Made by a program: the position numbers and the translations under genes
From: [Eubacterium] cellulosolvens LD2006
GTDB lineage: Bacteria > Bacillota > Clostridia > Lachnospirales > Lachnospiraceae
DNA: 64,000 nt
Direction of reading: 5' to 3'
Assembly: GCF_000621585.1 (NCBI RefSeq)
Contig: NZ_JHXY01000007.1
Coordinates: 1-64,000 of the forward strand
Shown: piece after piece, positions 10,001 through 19,651 of the stretch
Numbering within the stretch: position 1 is the stretch's first letter
How the letters are laid out: each line of letters opens with the position of its first letter
Notes under the pieces: generated by a model
The model's database searches: none
The model's input: only the letters and a program-made list of their open reading frames with translations
Told to the model about the DNA's origin: nothing

Positions 10001-12124
10001 TCAGGCTTTCGGGGTCTGTGGCGCCGAAGTCTTCTTTCGGCTTTTACTCCTGGTCGTCTTCTTATAATACTGAGCGATGTAATCGTAGCGTCCCCGGAGG
10101 ATGCTCTGATTATTCGCCGCTTTTACTCCGTTGGTTCTTCTGGCGACAAAGTCCTCCAGTTTCTTCAGGTAATCGCCGGAACTGATCTGTCCCTCGGAGA
10201 CATAGGTCAGGCCTTTCTCCCAGCTGGCGGTGAGTTCCGGATTCAGCAGCGGCCGGATGGAGACGAAGACTACATCGTGAACCATCTCTCCGAGCTGCGT
10301 GGGGGTGATGACCTGAGTCTTCTTGTTCAGATCCAGATACTTGATATTGAACAGCTTCTTCAGGATCTCCGCCCTGGTAGCTGAGGTTCCGATCCCGCTG
10401 CCCCGGATCTGTTCCCGGAGTTCGTCGTCCTCGATGAGCTGTCCCGCGTTCTCCATCGCCAGAATCATGGAACCGGACGTATAACGTTTCGGCGGAGAAG
10501 TCTCTCCCTCCTTGATCTCATAGCCGTGAACCGGAAGTCTGCTACCCTTCTTCAGAAGTTTCAGCGACTCCAGGAAGTTCTCGTCCACGTTCTCTTCGCT
10601 CTCTTTATCGCCGCCATCGGCGCCGGTCTCTTCCCCGGCATTATCTCCCGCCTTGGCAGTCCTGCCCTCCGCTTCTTTTCCTGTGGCATTCGCGGAAGCT
10701 GCTTTTCCTTTATAGGCAACTTTCAGATAACCTTCATCCGTCAGCACGCTGAAGTTGGCGAAAAAATGCTCCGTATCCATCTTCGCCTCCAGGCCGATCT
10801 TCTGATAGACAGCCGGCGGATAGAAGATGCTCAGGAATCTTCGGACAATGAGATCATAAACCCTCTGAACAAGAGGACTGGCGTTCTTCAGATTCTGCAG
10901 TCCCTGTCCGGTTGGAATAATGGCGTAGTGATCCGTGATCTGTTTGTCGTTGGTGTATTTCGTCTTCGCGATATTTTTCCAGGATCCCTTTTCGAGAATC
11001 TCCTCTGCAAAAGCCGCGGTCGGCCCGTAGTTCTTCAGACCGGTGATGTTGCGGTTGATCCCCTTGGCGATGGCTGTGGAGAGAACCCTGGCATCGGTAC
11101 GGGGATAGGTCACCAGTTTTTTTTCATAGAGTTCCTGAATAATATTCAGAGCGGCATCCGGGCTGATCTTGAAATATCTGGAGCAGTCGTTCTGAATCTC
11201 CGCAAGGTTGTAAAGAAGAGGCGGATTCTTCTTCGTGGTCTTCTTTTCCACCTTTACTGCCTCTGCTTCCTGGGGATTCAGATCCTGCAGGAAACGGACA
11301 AGTTCCTGGGCGTCTTCTTTTTTCCGGAAACCGTTCTCCTTGTAGAGCTTCGGTGACTGGAAATAGCGGCTTCCCTCCACGGCTCTCCATTCCGCGTCAA
11401 AGCCATGTCCCTGCCAGTCCATCTGCGCAAGGACACGGTAGAACGGTGTCTTCTCGAAATCACGGATCTCCCGCTCTCTCTTGACCACCATGCCGAGGAC
11501 ACAGGTCATGACCCGCCCCACAGATACCGCGTGATAATCGTCCCCGAGATAACTGGAGACATCTCTTGCGTACCGAAGGGAAAGGGCTCTGGAAAAATTG
11601 ATTCCCATCAGATAGTCTTCTTTTGCTCTCAGAAACGCCGCATCCGAGAGGTGGTCATATTCCGATATGTCCTTTGCCTCCCGGATTCCTCTGGTGATCT
11701 CCTCCTCCGTCTGGGAATCGATCCACACTCTCTTCTGTTTTTTGCTGTCCGGCACCTTCGCCATCATGGCCACGAGACGGTAGATGTACTCTCCCTCCCG
11801 TCCGCTATCGGTACAGACATAGATGGTCTCCACATCCTCCCTGTTCAAGAGTCCGCTGACGATCTTGAACTGCTTCTTCACCGGAGGTATGATCTCGTAC
11901 TTGAAAGTCTCCGGAAGAAAGGGAAGGGTGTCGAAGGACCACCGCTTGAATTTCTCATCGTACTTGTCCGGGTAACTCATGGTCACCAGATGACCGACGC
12001 ACCAGGTGACAACGGATTGTTCCGATTCCAGATAACCGTCCTGCCTCGCGAAATTCTCATGAAGCGCCTTGGCGAATTCCTGCGCGACACTGGGTTTCTC
12101 TGCTATATAAAGTGATTTGGACAC
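10001..12124 (-). CDS. topB: DNA topoisomerase III
   Basis: Type IA topoisomerase that decatenates and relaxes DNA by single-strand passage. The 707-residue protein begins with the TOPRIM domain (SLYIAEKPSVAQEFAKAL, and DSGREGEYIYRL). It contains the active-site tyrosine motif TYPRTDAR at about residue 339, where most relatives have TYPRTDSR. An acidic, Ala/Gly-rich insertion lies at about 475-520 (AGDNAGEETGADGGDKES). No C-terminal zinc fingers are present, as usual for Firmicute TopB. The start codon is GTG 12124, with AGGAG 10 bases upstream. Confidence 0.93.
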   Translation of the reverse strand: MSKSLYIAEKPSVAQEFAKALHENFARQDGYLESEQSVVTWCVGHLVTMSYPDKYDEKFKRWSFDTLPFLPETFKYEIIPPVKKQFKIVSGLLNREDVETIYVCTDSGREGEYIYRLVAMMAKVPDSKKQKRVWIDSQTEEEITRGIREAKDISEYDHLSDAAFLRAKEDYLMGINFSRALSLRYARDVSSYLGDDYHAVSVGRVMTCVLGMVVKREREIRDFEKTPFYRVLAQMDWQGHGFDAEWRAVEGSRYFQSPKLYKENGFRKKEDAQELVRFLQDLNPQEAEAVKVEKKTTKKNPPLLYNLAEIQNDCSRYFKISPDAALNIIQELYEKKLVTYPRTDARVLSTAIAKGINRNITGLKNYGPTAAFAEEILEKGSWKNIAKTKYTNDKQITDHYAIIPTGQGLQNLKNASPLVQRVYDLIVRRFLSIFYPPAVYQKIGLEAKMDTEHFFANFSVLTDEGYLKVAYKGKAASANATGKEAEGRTAKAGDNAGEETGADGGDKESEENVDENFLESLKLLKKGSRLPVHGYEIKEGETSPPKRYTSGSMILAMENAGQLIEDDELREQIRGSGIGTSATRAEILKKLFNIKYLDLNKKTQVITPTQLGEMVHDVVFVSIRPLLNPELTASWEKGLTYVSEGQISSGDYLKKLEDFVARRTNGVKAANNQSILRGRYDYIAQYYKKTTRSKSRKKTSAPQTPKA

Positions 12125-12176
12125 GAATTGTTCACTCCTGTTCTCGTCAAAACCTGTTGGATTTATCCATCAGGTT

Positions 12177-12205
12177 ATTATTGCACGAATCGAAAGAACC
12201 GTCAA
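12177..12205 (-). promoter_or_regulatory. topB: topB promoter
   Basis: Minus-strand TTGACG (12200-12205), a 17-base spacer, then TGcAATAAT (hexamer 12177-12182): 5 of 6 matches in each box plus an extended -10. The leader before the GTG start is about 45 bases. Confidence 0.65.
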
Positions 12206-12291
12206 ACCGGAGGGATTTTCAAGTTAGCTCAAGTTAGCACTTATTGGCTCATCTTATATCAGAAAACTCCTTCGAAACAGTTTTCTTAAAA

Positions 12292-12321
12292 CCGAAAAAA
12301 AGCGCGGCAAAACTGCCGCGC
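12292..12321 (-). terminator. Intrinsic terminator of asd
   Basis: Perfect 8-pair GC-rich stem GCGCGGCA / TGCCGCGC with an AAAC loop (12302-12321), followed on the minus strand by seven T. It lies 8 bases after the asd stop. Confidence 0.9.
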
Positions 12322-12328
12322 AATGTCT

Positions 12329-13417
12329 TTATTCTTTTGCTGTGATATATCCTTTATCCACCAGAGTCTCTGCACAGAGAACAGCTCCACCTGCAGCACC
12401 TCTTAATGTATTGTGAGAGAGACCTACGAACTTCCAGTCGAAGATGGAATCCTCACGAAGACGTCCGATGCTGATTCCCATTCCGTTCTCGAAGTTTACA
12501 TCTTCGCGAACCTGCGGACGGTTCTCCTCTGTCATGTAGCGGATGAACTGGGACGGTGCGCTCGGAAGCTTGTGCTCCTGCGGATATCCCTTGAAGTTCT
12601 CAAGTGCTGCGATGAGCTGCTCCTTGGTAGGCTTCTTTGCGAAGTTTACGAATGCAGCTGCTGTGTGTCCGTTGAGTACCGGTACGCGGATGCACTGACT
12701 GGTGATCTGAACGCCGGAAGCTTTCACGATCTCACCGTTCTCAATGGTACCCCAGATACGAAGCGGCTCCTGCTCGGATTTTTCCTCCTCGCCACCGATG
12801 AAAGGAATAACATTGCCTTCCATCTCCGGCCAGTCTTTAAAAGTCTTTCCTGCACCTGAGATTGCCTGATATGTGGTAACTACTACCTGTGTAGGCTCAA
12901 ACTCTTTCCATGCTGTGAGTGCCGGTGCATAGCTCTGGATGGAGCAGTTCGGCTTTACAGCGATGAAACCTCTTGTTGTGCCGAGTCTCTTTCTCTGGAA
13001 AGGAATGACATCAAAGTGAGAATCGTTGATCTCCGGAACTACCATCGGAACATCCGGTGTCCAGCGATGAGCACTGTTGTTGGAAACAACCGGTGTCTCA
13101 GCTTTTGCGTAAGCGTACTCGATCTCCTTGATCTCATCTTTCGGCATATTCAATGCACAGAATACAAAGTCAACGAGTCCGGCAATCTTCTCCACTTCGT
13201 TGATGTTCATGATAACCATCTTCTTAGCGAATTCCGGAAGCGGTGTCTCCATCTTCCAGCGGCCGTTGACAGCTTCTTCATACGTCTGTCCGGCGCTTCT
13301 CGGGCTGGCTGCAACTGCAGTTACTTCAAACCAGGGATGATTTTCCATCAAAGTAATGAATCTCTGTCCAACCATACCTGTTGCTCCGAGGATACCGACT
13401 CTTAACTTTTTCTCCAT
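12329..13417 (-). CDS. asd: Aspartate-semialdehyde dehydrogenase, archaeal/fungal type
   Basis: Reduces aspartyl phosphate to aspartate semialdehyde, the branch point to lysine, diaminopimelate, threonine and methionine. The N-terminal NADP-binding loop is GILGATGMVGQRF. The catalytic cysteine lies in KPNCSIQ (about residue 156), the form seen in archaeal and yeast enzymes rather than the E. coli type. The start at ATG 13417 (MEKKLRVGIL) is chosen because AAGGAGAG lies just upstream; the 15 extra residues of the longer frame are not family sequence. It gives 362 residues. It fits with argH, ilvA and the decarboxylase at 61370 in amino-acid synthesis. Confidence 0.93.
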   Translation of the reverse strand: MEKKLRVGILGATGMVGQRFITLMENHPWFEVTAVAASPRSAGQTYEEAVNGRWKMETPLPEFAKKMVIMNINEVEKIAGLVDFVFCALNMPKDEIKEIEYAYAKAETPVVSNNSAHRWTPDVPMVVPEINDSHFDVIPFQRKRLGTTRGFIAVKPNCSIQSYAPALTAWKEFEPTQVVVTTYQAISGAGKTFKDWPEMEGNVIPFIGGEEEKSEQEPLRIWGTIENGEIVKASGVQITSQCIRVPVLNGHTAAAFVNFAKKPTKEQLIAALENFKGYPQEHKLPSAPSQFIRYMTEENRPQVREDVNFENGMGISIGRLREDSIFDWKFVGLSHNTLRGAAGGAVLCAETLVDKGYITAKE

Positions 13418-13465
13418 GATATTGCTCTCCTTAGAAAATTTACTGTTTTTTACTGCCTGCATGTA

Positions 13466-13494
13466 ATATTATTACTTTTTTCCGATGATTGCAA
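13466..13494 (-). promoter_or_regulatory. asd: Putative asd promoter
   Basis: Minus-strand TTGCAA (13489-13494), 17-base spacer, TAATAT (13466-13471). The matches are moderate and the position is right, with a leader of about 40 bases. I see no lysine riboswitch in the 490 bases between asd and argH; the rest of that gap is repeat element A and AT-rich sequence. Confidence 0.4.
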
Positions 13495-13666
13495 CTTTTA
13501 ATTTTCAATTTTCCTAACTTTTAAGATGAAATCTTTTCATCTTGTCTCATAAGTCTCCATTTATCCGTGACCTGTCGACACAATTATTCAATGAAAGCAC
13601 ACTTACTTTGACGTCACCATCCGCTCATTCTTGCTAAAAATAAGCTAAACTTTTGTGGAAAAGAAA

Positions 13667-13884
13667 TCGCCTCAGAGTCAGAGTTATACACTCGAACGAT
13701 AGGAAGCGAAGGCCGTAAGCGCGAGCATAGCGCAGGTGCGTGAGACATGTCTGAGTGCACTTTGTACATCGCCCGAAGGGCATAAGAACAAAGTGCACGA
13801 GTTTTGTCGGAGCACCTGCAAAAGGCGGCGGAGCGCTTAGGTCTTTCGCGACGTGTGAGAGTGTATACTCTGACTCTGAGGCGA
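13667..13884 (-). repeat. Intergenic structured repeat, family 1, copy A
   Basis: A 218-bp long palindrome bounded by inverted ends of about 25 bp (CGCCTCAGAGTCAGAGT at 13669-13685 against its complement near 13867-13883). Inside are nested stems: GCAGGTGC (13732-13739) / GCACCTGC (13812-13819), and an 11-pair stem GTGCACTTTGT / ACAAAGTGCAC (13755-13765 / 13788-13798) enclosing GCCC-GAA-GGGC. It starts 23 bases after the argH stop. Copies D (45391-45553) and F (59458-59741) share the core, in the opposite orientation. Confidence 0.8.
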
Positions 13885-13907
13885 ATCACCCATTCTTAAT
13901 CCAATAT

Positions 13908-15287
13908 TTATTTCTCAGCAAGATACTTCTTGTTTCTCGCAATCTCTTCTTCCATAGCCTTCGGGCCCGGTGCGCCGGTGGTGTTTCTTCTCTCGACGCA
14001 GGTCTTCATGCTGATGGCCTCATAGATGTCTTTCTCGAAGACCGGTGAGAAGGAAAGGAACTCGTCCATCCGGAGGTCATCGAGGGCGCAGCCCTTCTTC
14101 AGGCAGTCAAGAACCATGCGGCCGGTGATGCCGTGGGCGTCGCGGAACGGGATTCCCTTGCCTACGAGATAGTCCGCAACGTCTGTCGCGTTGGTGAATC
14201 CGTGCTTTGCGGACTGTTCCATCTCGTTTTTGCAGAATTTCATCGTGTCGATCATGCCGGTGAACAGAGCGAGGCATCCCTTTACGGTATCGATCGCGTC
14301 AAAGGTCAGCTCTTTGTCCTCCTGCATATCTTTGTTGTATGCCAGCGGAATTCCCTTCATACTGGTGAGCATCTGCATCAGAGCGCCGTACACTCGTCCG
14401 GTCTTTCCGCGCACGAGCTCCGCGATATCCGGGTTCTTCTTCTGCGGCATGATGGAACTTCCGGTGCTGTAGGCGTCGTCGATCTCAACGAAACGGTACT
14501 CATTGGAGTTCCAGATACAGATCTCCTCACTGAAGCGGGAGAGATGCATCTGAATGGTCGCGAGTGCAGACAAAAGCTCGATGATGTAATCGCGGTCGGA
14601 GACGGAGTCCATGCTGTTGGCTGTCGGCTCATCGAATTCCAGCTGCTCTGCGACAAAGGCACGATCCAGCGGATACGTTGTTCCGGCAAGGGCGCCGGAG
14701 CCGAGCGGACAGGTGTTCATTCTGCTGCGGATATCGGCAAGGCGGCTTCTGTCGCGGCGGAACATCTCGAAGTACGCGCCAAAGTGATGTGCAACCGTGA
14801 CAGGCTGAGCCTTCTGAAGGTGTGTGAAGCCCGGCATGTAGGTCTCCACATTTTCCTCCATGATGCGCTCGATGACAGAGAGAAGCTTGTATACGAGGCT
14901 GTCAATCTCATCGATCTCATCGCGCACATAGAGCTTCATATCCAGGGCTACCTGGTCGTTTCTGGAACGTCCGGTGTGAAGTTTTTTTCCGGTGTCACCG
15001 ATCCGGTCGATGAGATTTGCCTCCACGAAGCTGTGGATATCTTCATACTCATCGGTAATCGGCAGACTTCCGTTCTCCACATCGCGAAGAATGCCGTTCA
15101 GCCCCTCTACGATTTTCTCCATTTCTTCCGCTGTCAGGATTCCCTGCTTTGCGAGCATTCTCACATGCGCGAGACTGCCGCGGATATCCTGACGGTAGAA
15201 CTTCTGATCATAGCTGATCGACGCGTTGAAATTGTAAACCAGTTTGTCAGTCTCCTTCGTGAACCTTCCGCCCCAGAGCTGTGCCAT
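13908..15287 (-). CDS. argH: Argininosuccinate lyase
   Basis: Last step of arginine synthesis: argininosuccinate to arginine and fumarate. The 459-residue protein starts at ATG 15287 with MAQLWGGRFTKETDKLV, the normal family N-terminus. The frame extends 48 codons further upstream, but that stretch is not family sequence and overlaps a degenerate intergenic repeat. The fumarase-superfamily signature GSSIMPQKKNPD lies near residue 277. The ribosome-binding site is weak (GAGGG). A dedicated terminator is not evident; repeat element A lies immediately downstream. Confidence 0.95.
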   Translation of the reverse strand: MAQLWGGRFTKETDKLVYNFNASISYDQKFYRQDIRGSLAHVRMLAKQGILTAEEMEKIVEGLNGILRDVENGSLPITDEYEDIHSFVEANLIDRIGDTGKKLHTGRSRNDQVALDMKLYVRDEIDEIDSLVYKLLSVIERIMEENVETYMPGFTHLQKAQPVTVAHHFGAYFEMFRRDRSRLADIRSRMNTCPLGSGALAGTTYPLDRAFVAEQLEFDEPTANSMDSVSDRDYIIELLSALATIQMHLSRFSEEICIWNSNEYRFVEIDDAYSTGSSIMPQKKNPDIAELVRGKTGRVYGALMQMLTSMKGIPLAYNKDMQEDKELTFDAIDTVKGCLALFTGMIDTMKFCKNEMEQSAKHGFTNATDVADYLVGKGIPFRDAHGITGRMVLDCLKKGCALDDLRMDEFLSFSPVFEKDIYEAISMKTCVERRNTTGAPGPKAMEEEIARNKKYLAEK

Positions 15288-15369
15288 TGTTAAACCCTCA
15301 CTTTCATCTTCCTGTAAATTCCGGAATATATCATTCACAACAATTCCTCCCCGGGTTTTATGTCCGCAA

Positions 15370-15462
15370 GCAGCCTTCCCCACCCCTAATTCCTCCATCC
15401 AGAAGGAAGCACAGTCGGTCGAAAGGCACACGTGTAGACTCGCGTCACCCGGGTCATTCTGT
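15370..15462. repeat. Degenerate remnant resembling repeat family 2
   Basis: Plus-strand CCCCACCCCTAATTCCT followed by CGAAAGGCACACGTGTAGA and CGCGTCA. These parallel the order CCCCATCCCCTCACTCCT, CGAAAGGCGCACGAGCAGA, GCGTCA in element E (56067-56130). The match is by eye and partial. It lies between queH and argH, in a 265-base gap with no other recognised feature. Confidence 0.35.
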
Positions 15463-15552
15463 TGTTACTAAAATATCCTTAACAAAAATCTCTTGTGCCA
15501 CAACTAATGTAACAGGAAAAACCGCTCCTGTCATCTAAATCCGATAGAAAAA

Positions 15553-16203
15553 TTATGCCTTTCGCTTCTCCCTCTCCATGGCCTCTCTCTTTGAAAATAC
15601 GCAACCGCAGTAGTTCTGTCTGTACAAACCGTACTGCTCGGAGAGCTCCGTGGAGCGCTTGAAGCCGTTCTTTTTCTTGAAATCGGATACCAGATAGGGA
15701 ACGCCGTAGATCTCGCCCAGCTTCTCGCCGATCTCGTTGAGCTTCTCCGCGTTTTTCAGAGGACTGATGGAAAGCGTCGTGGTGAAGAAATCACAGCCGA
15801 AATTTTTTGCGGCCTTCGCGGTTTTTTCCAACCGCAACGCATAGCAGGCAAAACAGCGCGCTCCTCCCTCGGGAAGATCCTCCATGCCCTTTGTCATCTT
15901 CCAGAACACTTCCGGTTCAAACGCACCGGAGATCATACGAATGCTGTTCGTCTTCGGCATTTCCTGAATCAGCCTGCTGAGTTCATCCCCTCTCTTTACG
16001 TACTCCTCGCCGTCTGTAATATTGGGGTTGTAATAAAAGTCAATGATATTAAAATACTCCGTCAGATACTCGAGCACATAACTGCTGCAGGGTGCGCAGC
16101 AGCTGTGAAGCATAAGCTTTGGCACTCTCCCCTCCCGGGTGATTTCCGCAAGCTTTACCTCCATCTCTTTCTGATAGTTCCGTTTCTGATTCATGTTCCT
16201 CAT
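15553..16203 (-). CDS. queH: Epoxyqueuosine reductase QueH
   Basis: Reduces epoxyqueuosine to queuosine at the wobble base of GUN-anticodon tRNAs; QueH is the cobalamin-independent replacement for QueG. The 216-residue protein carries the cluster and metal-binding cysteines expected for QueH: SCCAPC (residues 34-39), CFACYALR in the middle and YCGCVFS near the C-terminus. It starts 3 bases after the end of the upstream membrane-protein gene, so it is co-transcribed with it and with ilvA. ATG at 16194 is an alternative start. Confidence 0.9.
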   Translation of the reverse strand: MRNMNQKRNYQKEMEVKLAEITREGRVPKLMLHSCCAPCSSYVLEYLTEYFNIIDFYYNPNITDGEEYVKRGDELSRLIQEMPKTNSIRMISGAFEPEVFWKMTKGMEDLPEGGARCFACYALRLEKTAKAAKNFGCDFFTTTLSISPLKNAEKLNEIGEKLGEIYGVPYLVSDFKKKNGFKRSTELSEQYGLYRQNYCGCVFSKREAMEREKRKA

Positions 16204-16206
16204 CCT

Positions 16207-17307
16207 TTACCTTCCGTAGCGTTCCTCTTCGACATCCTCGGGGTCGTAGTTTGTCTTTTTGAATTTGCCCATCCTTGAGCGGTCAAGACTGAAGGTGACC
16301 ATGGCCACCACGGTCATCATCCCGCAGATGATCAGCTGCACATAGTAGGTAATTCCTCTCGAAAGAAGAAGTCCCGACTTTGTATATCTCCCGAACACCT
16401 TTCGGAAAACGGCAAGGAATGTCGCCTCACTGACGCCGGCTCCACCCGGAATCGGAAGCAGATCCGCGATGATATTGATCGACGCCTGCAGAAGGCAGAC
16501 GGTCAGCCAGGATACCTCCGAGAAGCCGAAGCTCCGGTAGACAAAGTAGGTGGACGAGAAAAATGTAAATCTCTGCACCACCGTCAGCAGAAAAAGACCG
16601 AGCATCAGCAGCTTGTGTGTCAGGAAAAATCCTGCCGCGTCTTTGTACTGATCGAGAAGTCCGATCCAGCGCTCCTCTCTTCCCGCATTGCGGCGGATCA
16701 GGTGCAGTTTTTCTGCCCGGCGAAGCAGACGGAGCGCCGCGTTCTTTGTGAACCTCGTATGGAAAATCAGAAGACCGATCAGGATCGTAAAGATGATGGT
16801 CAGAACGATTCCGAGAATCACCAGCGGCAGGATCGCCCACATGTACGTGCGGATCAGTCCCCGTCCGAAGAGAACCAGGAGAATGGTCACCGCAAAGAGA
16901 ACCGCCTTGAACAGAAAGGTCATGTTGAAGATGATCATGCAGGCGATGGGCATCCGGATTCCTTCTCTCTTCATATCCAGAATCTGAATCGCGGGACCCC
17001 CGCTCTGCATCGGCGTGATGTTGCAGAAGAAATATCCGTGAAACGCCATGAGCAGACAGCGCCGGAGTGACTCCTTCATGTCCAGCGCTCTGCACATCAG
17101 GTAGATAATGACGCCCTGAAGCATCACATAGATCAACACACACAAAACAGCCAACAGGAGGTATCTCCCGTCGGCCGCCCGTATTTCCCGAAGTATATCC
17201 TGCGGGCTCTCACCCTTCAGTATACTGAATACCGTGAGCACGAGAACAGCCGCCATAAAGAGGATGCTGTACTTCGTGCTCTTTTTCATTTTTGGTTTAT
17301 TATGCAT
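16207..17307 (-). CDS. Lysylphosphatidylglycerol synthase transmembrane-like protein (UPF0104 type)
   Basis: An integral membrane protein of 366 residues with about eight hydrophobic helices, resembling the flippase part of MprF. It lacks the soluble aminoacyltransferase domain, so it should not make lysyl-phosphatidylglycerol; lipid or glycolipid translocation is the usual guess. The segment PIPGGAGVSEATFLAVF near the C-terminal third is a conserved family feature. It follows ilvA by 15 bases and precedes queH by 3 bases. The start at 17307 has AAGGTAAGAG upstream. Confidence 0.75.
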   Translation of the reverse strand: MHNKPKMKKSTKYSILFMAAVLVLTVFSILKGESPQDILREIRAADGRYLLLAVLCVLIYVMLQGVIIYLMCRALDMKESLRRCLLMAFHGYFFCNITPMQSGGPAIQILDMKREGIRMPIACMIIFNMTFLFKAVLFAVTILLVLFGRGLIRTYMWAILPLVILGIVLTIIFTILIGLLIFHTRFTKNAALRLLRRAEKLHLIRRNAGREERWIGLLDQYKDAAGFFLTHKLLMLGLFLLTVVQRFTFFSSTYFVYRSFGFSEVSWLTVCLLQASINIIADLLPIPGGAGVSEATFLAVFRKVFGRYTKSGLLLSRGITYYVQLIICGMMTVVAMVTFSLDRSRMGKFKKTNYDPEDVEEERYGR

Positions 17308-17322
17308 ATAGGCGCTCTTACC

Positions 17323-18552
17323 TTAACCGAGATTCGTGTGAACGGCCTTCACGCGGAAACCGGCGTCCTGAAGGGCAGAGATGATCTGCTCCTTGTGCTC
17401 GGTTCCGAAGGCCTCCATCGTGATCCGAAGTTCAACCGCAGCGTGCCGGTTGGTGCTGTAGAACTGATTATGCTCGAGTTTGATGACATTTCCCTGCGCG
17501 TTCGCGATGACCGTCGAAACCTTGACGAGCTCACCCGGACGGTCCGGAAGAAGTACCGATACGGTGAAGATACGGTCGCGGGCGATCAGACCGTTCTGTA
17601 CAACCTGCGACATCGTGATGACGTCCATATTTCCTCCGCTCATCACGGCAACCACTCTCTTGTTTCTGACGTTCAGATGCTTGAGAGCTGCCACAGTGAG
17701 CAGGCCGGAGTTCTCGACGATCATCTTGTGGTTCTCCACCATATCCAGGAAGGCGACAACCAGCTCGTCGTCCGGGATCGTGAGCACCTCGTCAATGTTT
17801 TTCTGAAGATACGGGAAAATCGTGCTTCCCGGCGTCTTCACTGCCGTTCCGTCGGCAATCGTATTCACTGAGGGAAGTGTCGTAACTTCTCCTCTCTCGA
17901 TGGACACCTGCAGACAGTTCGCCCCCTGCGGCTCTACCGCGATCACCTGGATCTTCGGGTTAAGGAGCTTTGCAAGGGTGGAAACGCCTGTGGCCAGACC
18001 GCCGCCGCCGACCGGAACAAGGATGTAGTCGACGAGGGGAAGCTCCTTGATGATCTCCATGGCAATGGTTCCCTGACCGGTCGCAACCGTCAGGTCATCA
18101 AACGGAGGAATAAAGGTGTAGCCCTCGGTCTCGGCAAGCTCCAGCGCTTTTGCCTGAGACTCGTCAAAAACATCACCGTAGAGGACAACCTCCGCGCCGT
18201 AGCCTCTCGTTCTCTCGACTTTGATCAGCGGTGTCGTCGTCGGCATGACAATGACAGCTTTGCAGCCGTAGGCCTTTGCCGCGTAGGCAACACCCTGGGC
18301 GTGGTTTCCGGCGGAAGCCGTGATCAGACCCTTCTGACGGTCTTCCGGCCCCATGGTGCTGATCTTGTAGTAGGCGCCACGGATCTTGTAGGCACCGGTC
18401 ACCTGCATATTCTCCGGCTTCAGATAAACCTTGTTGCCGGTCTGGTTGCTGAAATACTCGCTGTAGATCAGCTCTGTGTTGGCCGTGACATTCTTTACGA
18501 TTTCCGACGCCTCCTCAAAGGCATCCAGTGTAAGCATCTCTTTCGTACTCAT
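17323..18552 (-). CDS. ilvA: Threonine ammonia-lyase (PLP-dependent), short form with one ACT-like domain
   Basis: Deaminates threonine to 2-oxobutanoate for isoleucine synthesis or threonine catabolism. The PLP lysine is in AYKIRGAYY (K56). ASAGNHAQG and the phosphate-binding glycine loop PVGGGGLATG follow. The C-terminal part (about 330-409, FTVSVLLPDRPGELVKVSTV) is a single ACT-like regulatory domain, so this is the 400-residue form between biosynthetic IlvA (two ACT) and catabolic TdcB (none). Whether it is isoleucine-inhibited cannot be told. It heads an apparent operon with the flippase-like protein and queH. Confidence 0.88.
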   Translation of the reverse strand: MSTKEMLTLDAFEEASEIVKNVTANTELIYSEYFSNQTGNKVYLKPENMQVTGAYKIRGAYYKISTMGPEDRQKGLITASAGNHAQGVAYAAKAYGCKAVIVMPTTTPLIKVERTRGYGAEVVLYGDVFDESQAKALELAETEGYTFIPPFDDLTVATGQGTIAMEIIKELPLVDYILVPVGGGGLATGVSTLAKLLNPKIQVIAVEPQGANCLQVSIERGEVTTLPSVNTIADGTAVKTPGSTIFPYLQKNIDEVLTIPDDELVVAFLDMVENHKMIVENSGLLTVAALKHLNVRNKRVVAVMSGGNMDVITMSQVVQNGLIARDRIFTVSVLLPDRPGELVKVSTVIANAQGNVIKLEHNQFYSTNRHAAVELRITMEAFGTEHKEQIISALQDAGFRVKAVHTNLG

Positions 18553-18716
18553 AATCCTGTTCCTGCTTTCTCATTCCAGTTCCCTCCCGGGTTCATCACA
18601 TCCGCCGGGGGATAGGGGTTTCATAACCCGACCAAATCCTCGCCTTCCTTCGCAAACAGCTCGCACAGAAAAGCATCGCCGCAGCCGGTTCAACCGTCTG
18701 CTCTGTAAGAAAAAAC

Positions 18717-19640
<924 letters not shown>

Positions 19641-19651
19641 ACAACCTCCTG

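Noticed and set aside
13614-13889. Similar short open frames inside repeat copies A, D and F, encoding peptides with RSAAYC and ALRAMYKVRS
   Set aside because: Between A and F about 12 codons of the shared core differ and only about three of these are synonymous, so there is no sign of protein-level selection; the similarity follows from the nucleotide repeat.
15288-15431. 48-codon N-terminal extension of ArgH
   Set aside because: It overlaps intergenic repeat-like sequence and lacks family residues.
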